From the NCBI GenBank assembly GCA_946885905.1, contig CAMPHL010000051.1:1-9776 (forward strand): DNA of 9,776 nt. The letters run 5' to 3'. A model generated the notes under the pieces. It was not told the DNA's origin. It saw only the letters and a list, made by a program, of their open reading frames with translations, and did not search any database. Position 1 is the first letter of the stretch. Every line of letters starts with the position of its first letter. Origin of the DNA: an uncultured Pseudomonadota bacterium. GTDB taxonomy: Bacteria > Pseudomonadota > Gammaproteobacteria > Burkholderiales > Usitatibacteraceae. Positions 1 through 5,345 of this stretch are shown one piece after another. The position numbers and the translations under genes are program-made.

Positions 1-20
1 TTGATGTCGATGTCGGCCAT
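1..20 (-). CDS. Possible 5' end of a further minus-strand gene (partial)
   Basis: Reading leftward on the minus strand, an ATG at 20-18 opens a frame starting M-A-D-I-D-I that runs off the left edge of the window. It follows the Bug-type binding protein gene on the same strand after a 76-base gap, so it would fit as the next gene downstream. The bases before the ATG contain only a weak G-rich Shine-Dalgarno candidate (GGCGGG). Six codons are too few to identify a family or even to be sure that this is a gene. Confidence 0.25.
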
Positions 21-33
21 GTTCCCGCCAAGG

Positions 34-68
34 GGCCAGTGAGCGGCAACGCGACCGCTGCACTGGCC
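34..68 (-). terminator. Strong GC hairpin after the binding-protein gene; candidate terminator or attenuator
   Basis: The left arm at 34-46 (GGCCAGTGAGCGG) pairs with the right arm at 55-68 (CCGCTGCACTGGCC), leaving a single unpaired base in the right arm and an 8-base loop (47-54). It begins about 28 bases after the stop codon of the Bug-type gene and ends about 13 bases before the possible start codon at 20. No clear T-run follows on either strand, so it is not a textbook intrinsic terminator. It could instead be an attenuator, an mRNA-stabilising 3' hairpin, or an imperfect palindromic operator. The pairing is plain in the sequence; its role is inferred. Confidence 0.4.
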
Positions 69-96
69 TCGCGTGTCCTTGTTGCTTTCCGAACGT

Positions 97-1074
97 TCAG
101 TTGTCGATCTTGATTTTCGCGTCGCGCACCACCTTGCCCCAGCGCTCGATCTCGGCGCGCTGGAACCGGGCGAACTCCGCGGGCGGCATGGCAGGAGCGG
201 TCGCGCCCTGCGAGTCCCACAGCTTCTTGATGTCGGGCATCGCCAGGATCTTCACCACCTCGGCATAGAGCTTGTCGACGACCGGCTTGGGCGTGCCCTT
301 CGGCACCCACATCGCGTACCAGCTCGTGACATCGAAGTCCTGGATGCCCAGCTCCTGCAGGGTCGGCGTGTCCGGCAGCATCGGGTTGCGCGTGCCGCTC
401 GAGACGGCGAGCGGCTTCAACTTGCCCGCCTTGATCTGGTTGGCCGAAGTGCCCATGCCGTCGAAGGCCATGTCCACGTTGCCGGCCAGCAGGTCCTGCA
501 TCATCGGCCCCGCGCCCTTGTACGGCACGTGCACGATGTCGGTGCCGGTGCGCATCTTGTAGAGCTCGCCGATCAGGTGGTGCGAGGTGCCGTTGCCGGC
601 GGAGCCGAAATTGAGCTTGCCCGGGTTGGCCTTCAGGTACTTGAGCAGGTCGTCGTACTTGTTGATGCCCGCATGCTTCGGGTGGACCACGATCACGTTG
701 GGTACCGCGGCCACGATGGTGACCGGCTCGAAGTCCTTCTCGATCCCGTAAGTGAGCTTGGTGTAGAGCGACTCGGCGATCGCGTGGTGGATCGCGCCCA
801 TGAAGATGGTGTAGCCGTCGCCAGGCTGGCGCGCGGCCGCGGCCGCGCCCACGGTGCCGCCGGCCCCGCCCATGTTCTCGACGTAGAAGCTCTGCCCGAA
901 GGCCTGCGTGAGCTTGGCCGCGATGGGACGCGCGAACGTGTCCACGCCGCCGCCGGCCGGGAAGGGGTTGATGACGCGGATGGACTTGTTGGGCCAGTCC
1001 TGGGCCTGCACGCCCAGGGCTGCTGCCGCGAATGCGACGGCCGTGATCGCGCGCGCGACCAGTCTGCTACGCAT
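97..1074 (-). CDS. Bug/TctC-family periplasmic solute-binding protein (orphan TTT-type receptor)
   Basis: This is a 325-residue periplasmic receptor, the usual length for the Bug (TctC-like) family of tripartite tricarboxylate transporter binding proteins, which capture small carboxylates and related ligands. Residues 1-24 form a signal peptide (basic MRSRLVAR, alanine-rich core, cleavage near VQA|QD). Family landmarks are PFPAGGGVD at 37-45, with Asp45 in the ligand loop; a GGAGGTVGA loop at 69-77; GSAGNGTSHH at 157-166; and VPYKGAGP at 183-190. The ATG start is backed by AGGAGG eight bases upstream (1083-1088). It lies 81 bases downstream of the TRAP large permease gene on the same strand and is probably cotranscribed with it. 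No TctA/TctB membrane genes are nearby, which is common for Bug proteins in Betaproteobacteria. It might work with membrane components encoded elsewhere or act as a sensor. The ligand cannot be read from the sequence; the neighbours suggest a malonate-like carboxylate. Confidence 0.93.
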   Translation of the reverse strand: MRSRLVARAITAVAFAAAALGVQAQDWPNKSIRVINPFPAGGGVDTFARPIAAKLTQAFGQSFYVENMGGAGGTVGAAAAARQPGDGYTIFMGAIHHAIAESLYTKLTYGIEKDFEPVTIVAAVPNVIVVHPKHAGINKYDDLLKYLKANPGKLNFGSAGNGTSHHLIGELYKMRTGTDIVHVPYKGAGPMMQDLLAGNVDMAFDGMGTSANQIKAGKLKPLAVSSGTRNPMLPDTPTLQELGIQDFDVTSWYAMWVPKGTPKPVVDKLYAEVVKILAMPDIKKLWDSQGATAPAMPPAEFARFQRAEIERWGKVVRDAKIKIDN

Positions 1075-1082
1075 GGCGCACT

Positions 1083-1088
1083 CCTCCT
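1083..1088 (-). promoter_or_regulatory. Ribosome binding site of the Bug-type gene
   Basis: A perfect AGGAGG, extended by further purines on both sides, lies eight bases before the ATG at 1074-1072. This strong site supports the chosen start. It also suggests that the gene is translated independently of the permease gene upstream. Confidence 0.8.
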
Positions 1089-1155
1089 CTGTTATGGACT
1101 TCTTCTGGGCGCCTATTCTGCGACAAACTTTCCGCGCCGTGGTCCCCGATTGCCC

Positions 1156-2484
1156 TTATCCGGGTCCCATGAGCTTGTCCGGGAGCCAGGTCGCGATTCC
1201 CGGGAAGAAGCTCATGAGCACCATGAAGGCCAGCATGAGGAAGACGAACGGCATCGAGCCGCGCAGGATCGTGGGCAGCGAGACCTGCGGCGCCACGCCG
1301 CGCAGCACGTAGAGGTTCAGGCCCACCGGCGGGGTGATGAGCCCCACCTCCATGTTGATGGTGAGCAGGACCGCGAACCAGATGAGGTCGAAGTTGTTGG
1401 CCTCGAGCACCGGCGTGAGGATCGGCATCAGCATCAGGATGATGGCCACCGGCGGCAGGAAGCATCCGAGGATCAGCATGAAGAGGTTGATGAAGAACAT
1501 CAGCACCCAGCGGTTCAGGTTCAGGCCCACCAGCCACTCCGCCGCCGTCTGCGAGACGTAGAGCAGCGACATCATGTAGGAGAAGAGCGCCGCGGCCGCG
1601 ATGATCATGAGGATCATGCTCGACTCGCGCACCGTGTCGCGGAAGACCAGCCATTGGTCCCGCGGCCGCCAGGCGCGGTAGATCAGGATCACGAGGACCA
1701 GCGCCAGGAACGCGCCGATGGCGGCGATCTCGGAGGGGGTGGCGAGCCCGCCATACATGAAGTAGGCGATCGCCGAGATGAGCACCAGGAAGGGAACCAC
1801 GCGCAGCAGGCCCTCGCTCTTCTGCCGCAGCGTGAAGCGCTCATCCACCGCTTCGCCGCCGCCCGCGAGCAGGGCGCGGTTGGACAGGATGGTCGCCGCC
1901 CAGGCATAAGCCGCGAACAGCAGCACCAGCAGCGCGCCGGGGACGACCCCGGCGAGGAAGAGCCGCCCGATCGAGGTTTCGGTGGCGATCCCGTAGAGGA
2001 TCATCGTGATCGAGGGCGGGATGAGGATGCCGAGCGTGCCGCCCGCGCAGATGGCGCCGGTGGCGAGCGAGGGCGGGACGCCGCGCCGGATCATCTCGGG
2101 CACGCCCGCCTTGCCGATCGCGGCCGCGGTCGCTGGCGAGGAACCGCACACCGCCGAGAACATTCCGCAGGCGAGGATGTTGGCGATGACGAGGCCCCCG
2201 GGCAGGCGCGCGAGCCACCGGTACATGGACTCGTAGATGTCCTTGCCCGCGGCGGTCACGCCGATGGAGGCGCCCAAGAGCACGAAAAGCGGGATGGTGA
2301 GCAACGCGAACGAGTTCAGCTCGTCCATGAACTGCGTGGCGATGATCTGCAGGCTCGAAGGCCCCTTGAAGGCCACCAGGAAGACCACCGAGACCAGCGT
2401 GAGACCCCACGCGATCGGGAAGCCCGAGAAGAGTACCGCCGTGGTCACGACCACGATCAGAAGGCCGATCTGGATCTCGTTCAC
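1156..2484 (-). CDS. dctM: TRAP transporter large permease (DctM family)
   Basis: This is a 442-residue inner-membrane protein, the normal DctM length. It forms the translocation channel of the TRAP transporter and couples substrate uptake to an ion (usually sodium) gradient. It is hydrophobic throughout, with about a dozen predicted membrane segments. DctM signatures include LLTIPLFVLLGA at 61-72, the GSSPATAAAIGKAG region at 114-127, GILIPPSITMILYG at 152-165, and the matching second-half hairpin NMEVGLITPPVGLNLY at 377-392. The start is a GTG at 2484-2482 that begins one base after the dctQ stop codon (TGA-C-GTG), and no strong Shine-Dalgarno site is visible. Translation is therefore probably coupled to dctQ. 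Together with dctQ and dctP it makes a complete tripartite system. The sequence shows no damage. Confidence 0.96.
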   Translation of the reverse strand: MNEIQIGLLIVVVTTAVLFSGFPIAWGLTLVSVVFLVAFKGPSSLQIIATQFMDELNSFALLTIPLFVLLGASIGVTAAGKDIYESMYRWLARLPGGLVIANILACGMFSAVCGSSPATAAAIGKAGVPEMIRRGVPPSLATGAICAGGTLGILIPPSITMILYGIATETSIGRLFLAGVVPGALLVLLFAAYAWAATILSNRALLAGGGEAVDERFTLRQKSEGLLRVVPFLVLISAIAYFMYGGLATPSEIAAIGAFLALVLVILIYRAWRPRDQWLVFRDTVRESSMILMIIAAAALFSYMMSLLYVSQTAAEWLVGLNLNRWVLMFFINLFMLILGCFLPPVAIILMLMPILTPVLEANNFDLIWFAVLLTINMEVGLITPPVGLNLYVLRGVAPQVSLPTILRGSMPFVFLMLAFMVLMSFFPGIATWLPDKLMGPG

Positions 2485-2485
2485 G

Positions 2486-3010
2486 TCAGGCGCCCTGTCC
2501 GGAAACGGCGCCGCTTTCCGCGGCGGGCTTTTCCCGCAGCATCTCCGCGACGTACTGCAGCGCGGTCAGCCCGAGTCCGAGCGGCATCAAGGCGAAGAAC
2601 GGCCACCGGGGCGGGTCCCACGAGGACCCGCTGGTCTCGCCGCTGCGCATGGCGTGCAGCGTGAGCTCGAGCCCCTCCCAGGCGAGATAGATGCACACGG
2701 CAGTGCCCAGCACCGCGAGGACGCGTTCGAGCACCACCCGGTGCCGCGCCGGCAGGACATGGGCCAGGAGGTCTACGCCGATATGCCCCTTCGTCTTGAG
2801 GCAATAGGGCGATCCGACCAGCACGCAGCCGACGATCAGGTAGGTGGCTAGCTCGATCTCCCAGTAGGTCGAGTGCCCCGTCGCGCGCCACACCACCATG
2901 TAGCAGACGATCAGCATCGCGGCCGCCAGGCATACGGCGGCCACCACCGCGAGCGCGGTGGACAGTCCGTCGACCGCGCGCACGAAGCGCGCGGCCCGGG
3001 ACGGCGTCAT
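2486..3010 (-). CDS. dctQ: TRAP transporter small permease (DctQ family)
   Basis: This is a 174-residue four-helix membrane protein, typical of DctQ, which binds the large permease and is needed for transport. Hydrophobic segments lie near residues 15-37, 50-68, 90-110 and 134-155. The family-typical stretch YLIVGCVLVGSPYCLKTKGH, followed by IGVDLL, marks the second helix and its loop. The ATG at 3010-3008 overlaps the dctP stop codon by four bases (ATGA), so the two are translationally coupled; dctM starts one base after its own stop. DctQ proteins diverge quickly, so the call rests on hydropathy, size and position between dctP and dctM as much as on motifs. Confidence 0.93.
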   Translation of the reverse strand: MTPSRAARFVRAVDGLSTALAVVAAVCLAAAMLIVCYMVVWRATGHSTYWEIELATYLIVGCVLVGSPYCLKTKGHIGVDLLAHVLPARHRVVLERVLAVLGTAVCIYLAWEGLELTLHAMRSGETSGSSWDPPRWPFFALMPLGLGLTALQYVAEMLREKPAAESGAVSGQGA

Positions 3011-4002
3011 TTGATGCTGGTGAGGGTTTCGAGCAGGTCTTTCGCCTCGGGCGACTTGGCGGCGAATTCAGGCCACGAGGTCTTCTTCGCGAGCGCGATC
3101 CAGGCGTCGAAGTCCTCCTTGCTGAGGGGGGCGGTCTGCGCGCCGGCCTTCTTGTAGGCCTCGATCATGCGGTCCACCGCCTCGCGCTGCGAGTTGGCGA
3201 ACCACTTGTCGGAAACATCGGCGGCTTCCTCGAAGATCTTCTTCTGCGCGGGCGTGAGCTTGTCCCATGCGGCCTTCGACATGACCAGCGGCTGCATGAG
3301 CCACCACAGCGTGTACTTGCCGCCCACGGTGGCGTACTTGGTCTGCTCGTAGATGCGCATGGAGACGAAGGTCTCGGCCGAGGTGAGCGTCGAGGTGAGC
3401 ACCCCGGACTGCAGCGACGGGTAGATCTCGGTCGACGGGATGTTGATGACCGAGGCGCCCGCGGCCTTGAGCATCGTCTCGAACGTGGGATCGGCCGCGC
3501 GCATCTTCTCGCCCTTCACGGTGTCGGGCCCGGCGATCATCTTCACCTTGGAAGCGAAGGCCCCCGGCGTCCACCACCAGGTGACGATGTGGATGTTGTG
3601 CTTGTGCGCGAGGTTCTGCAGCTTCTCGCGGAAGGCCGTGTTCTTGAGCTTCATCGCGTAGTCGAGGTCCGAGATCGTCCCCGGCATGATCGTGATGGAG
3701 AACTCCGGGATCTTGCCCGCCGCGTACGACATCGGGAACACGGCCATCTCCAGGGTTCCCGCCTGCAAGGCGTCCAGCTGCGCGACCGGCTTGATGTTGA
3801 GCGAGCTGCCCGGGTAGATGCGGAACTTGAGGCTCTTGTCGCGCTTCCCGACCTCCTCGACGAAGAGCCTCGTGGCCTTGTCCCGCCCGTCCGTGTTGGC
3901 CTTGAACTGGTGCGAGATCTTGATTTCCTGTGCGGTGGCGCAAAGGGCCACCGCCGTGCAGGCCGTGAATGCGGCCAGCGCGTTGCCGAAACGCGAAAAC
4001 AT
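3007..4002 (-). CDS. dctP: TRAP transporter periplasmic solute-binding protein (DctP family)
   Basis: This is a 331-residue periplasmic receptor that delivers substrate to DctQM. Residues 1-24 form a signal peptide (MFSRFGNALAAF..., cleavage near ATA|QE). The mature protein begins EIKISHQF, followed by the DctP-type pattern of an early beta strand, a FRIYPGSSL strand at 60-68, and AVFPMSYAAG at 87-96. GEKMRAADP at 164-172 contains Arg168, which aligns with the conserved arginine that salt-bridges the substrate carboxylate in this family; the ligand is therefore probably an organic acid. The start was placed at 4002 because AGGAGG stands five bases before it; an in-frame ATG at 4056 would put that ribosome site inside the coding region and spoil the signal peptide. 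The gene begins 66 bases after the aminotransferase stop codon and overlaps dctQ by four bases. MatB on the opposite flank makes malonate a reasonable candidate ligand, unproven here. Confidence 0.94.
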   Translation of the reverse strand: MFSRFGNALAAFTACTAVALCATAQEIKISHQFKANTDGRDKATRLFVEEVGKRDKSLKFRIYPGSSLNIKPVAQLDALQAGTLEMAVFPMSYAAGKIPEFSITIMPGTISDLDYAMKLKNTAFREKLQNLAHKHNIHIVTWWWTPGAFASKVKMIAGPDTVKGEKMRAADPTFETMLKAAGASVINIPSTEIYPSLQSGVLTSTLTSAETFVSMRIYEQTKYATVGGKYTLWWLMQPLVMSKAAWDKLTPAQKKIFEEAADVSDKWFANSQREAVDRMIEAYKKAGAQTAPLSKEDFDAWIALAKKTSWPEFAAKSPEAKDLLETLTSIK

Positions 4003-4007
4003 GTATT

Positions 4008-4013
4008 CCTCCT
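4008..4013 (-). promoter_or_regulatory. Ribosome binding site that fixes the dctP start
   Basis: A perfect AGGAGG lies five bases before the ATG at 4002-4000, and the hydrophobic signal peptide follows directly. This decides between the two in-frame ATG codons, 4056 and 4002, in favour of the second. Confidence 0.85.
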
Positions 4014-4068
4014 CGTAGTTAGGTCTCGGACGACCGTCTGTGCGGCCGTTCGACATTGCTCCCCGGCT

Positions 4069-5262
4069 TCAGGCCGCCTGGCGGACCCCCCCGGCCTTCC
4101 CCGCCTGTGCGGCGAGGTACTCCATTGCCGCGGCCACGCCGCCCTTCTTGTGCGGCACGCCCGCCACCTGCAATCCCATCTCTACTCCCGCAAGGGTACC
4201 TGCCAACGCGAGGTCGTTGAAGTCCCCGAGATGACCGATGCGGAAAACCTTACCTTTGAGCTTGGTAAGCCCCATGCCGAGCGACATGTCGAAGTGCTCG
4301 AGCACGGCGGCGCGCAGCTTGTCCGCGTCGTGGCCCGGCGGCATGACGATCGCGGTGAGCGAAGAGCTGTACTCCTCCGGGTCGGCGGCCAGGACCTCGA
4401 GTCCCCACGCACGCACGGCCCGGCGAGTGGCCTCGGCATGGCGGTCGTGGCGGGCGAAGACGTTCTCGAGGCCTTCCTCCTCGAGCATCGCGATCGCTTC
4501 GCGCAAGCCGTAGAGGAGGTTGGTGGACGGCGTGTAGGGGAACCAGCCGTCGGCATTCGCCGGGATCATCTCCGACCAGTCCCAGAAGGAACGCGGCAGC
4601 TGCGCCGACTTGCCCGCCGCGAGCGCCTTGTCGGAGGTCGCGTTGAAGGACAGTCCCGGCGGCAGCATGAGGCCCTTCTGCGAGCCGCCAACCGTCACGT
4701 CCACGCCCCACTCGTCGTGGCGGTAGTCGATCGAGGCGAGGGAGGAGATCGTGTCGACCATGAGCAGCGCCGGATGCTTCGCGTTGTCGATCGCGCGGCG
4801 CACGAGCGGTATCCGCGTGGTCACGCCGGTCGAGGTCTCGTTGTGGACCACGCATACGGCCTTGATCGAGTGGCCCGTGTCGGCCTTCAGGCGCTTCTCG
4901 ATCTCGGGGTGGTCGGCCCCGTGGCGCCAGTCGCCCGGGATGATCTCGACCCTGAGCCCGAGCTTGGTGGCCATCTTCGACCACAGGGTCGCGAAATGGC
5001 CGGTTTCGGACATGAGGACGTGGTCGCCGGGCGAGAGCGTGTTGGCGAGGGCCGCTTCCCAGGCGCCCGTGCCAGAGGCGGGATAGATCACTACCGGGTG
5101 GCGCGTCCTGAAGATGCGCTTCATGCCCTCGAGGCAGGCCTTCGCGAGGACCTGGAATTCGGGGCCGCGATGGTCGATCGTGGGACGATCGATCGCGCGC
5201 AGGACGCGGTCCGGAACGTTGGTCGGGCCGGGGATCTGAAGAAAATGGCGGCCGGCTGGCAT
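4069..5262 (-). CDS. sgaA: Class V PLP-dependent aminotransferase, serine-glyoxylate aminotransferase type
   Basis: This is a 397-residue cytosolic aminotransferase closely resembling serine-glyoxylate aminotransferase (serine + glyoxylate to hydroxypyruvate + glycine), the serine-cycle enzyme of methylotrophs; the length matches. The N-terminal signature PGPTNVPDRV is at 11-20, DHRGPEF at 30-36, and the cofactor phosphate loop SGTGAWE at 63-69. Asp170 (in LLMVD) should contact the pyridine nitrogen, and Lys196 in GGSQKGLMLPPGLSF is the Schiff-base lysine. YGLREAIAMLEEEGLENV is at 251-268, and Arg341 in RIGHLGD should bind the substrate carboxylate. The start at 5262 has GAGGAG seven bases upstream. 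It is the first minus-strand gene, facing the FAD/Fe-S dehydrogenase, and lies 66 bases before dctP. Related alternatives are alanine-glyoxylate or aspartate-glyoxylate (BhcA-type) aminotransferase; no other beta-hydroxyaspartate cycle gene is in the window. The fold is sure; the amino donor is inferred. Confidence 0.92.
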   Translation of the reverse strand: MPAGRHFLQIPGPTNVPDRVLRAIDRPTIDHRGPEFQVLAKACLEGMKRIFRTRHPVVIYPASGTGAWEAALANTLSPGDHVLMSETGHFATLWSKMATKLGLRVEIIPGDWRHGADHPEIEKRLKADTGHSIKAVCVVHNETSTGVTTRIPLVRRAIDNAKHPALLMVDTISSLASIDYRHDEWGVDVTVGGSQKGLMLPPGLSFNATSDKALAAGKSAQLPRSFWDWSEMIPANADGWFPYTPSTNLLYGLREAIAMLEEEGLENVFARHDRHAEATRRAVRAWGLEVLAADPEEYSSSLTAIVMPPGHDADKLRAAVLEHFDMSLGMGLTKLKGKVFRIGHLGDFNDLALAGTLAGVEMGLQVAGVPHKKGGVAAAMEYLAAQAGKAGGVRQAA

Positions 5263-5345
5263 GGCGATGCTCCTCGTGAACGGCGAATACGGCCATAATG
5301 CCGCAGCCCTGCTCGGATGTGTCGCACGACCCGGTACAAACCCCA
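5263..5345. promoter_or_regulatory. Divergent intergenic control region
   Basis: These 83 bases separate the aminotransferase (leftward) from the FAD/Fe-S dehydrogenase (rightward) and must hold the promoters of both units, unless one is read from farther away. On the plus strand CATAAT at 5294-5299 resembles a -10 box (5 of 6) but has no convincing -35 partner. On the minus strand the same spot reads as CATTAT before the complementary C, a poorer -10, with GCGACA about 19 bases upstream as a weak -35. No clear operator palindrome was seen. A shared activator or an alternative sigma factor is possible. The minus-strand ribosome site GAGGAG lies at 5270-5275. Confidence 0.45.
5270..5275 (-). 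promoter_or_regulatory. Ribosome binding site that fixes the aminotransferase start
   Basis: GAGGAG lies seven bases before the ATG at 5262-5260, and the conserved aminotransferase N-terminus follows at once. The in-frame opening farther upstream, to 5523, encodes only arginine-rich sequence unlike the family. Confidence 0.75.

Noticed and set aside
73..2664. Long plus-strand open frame (863 codons) opposite the Bug and dctM genes
   Set aside because: It is antisense to two clear protein families, is rich in Arg/His/Asp/Glu with no recognisable domain, and results from the strong codon bias of the genes beneath it.
2481..2933. Alternative minus-strand frame over dctQ
   Set aside because: It lacks the four membrane helices seen in the 2486-3010 frame and does not share the ATGA and TGA-C-GTG junctions with dctP and dctM.
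3589..5298. Plus-strand open frame (569 codons) opposite dctP and the aminotransferase
   Set aside because: Low-complexity Arg/Val/Asp-rich translation antisense to well-supported genes; no family resemblance or ribosome site.
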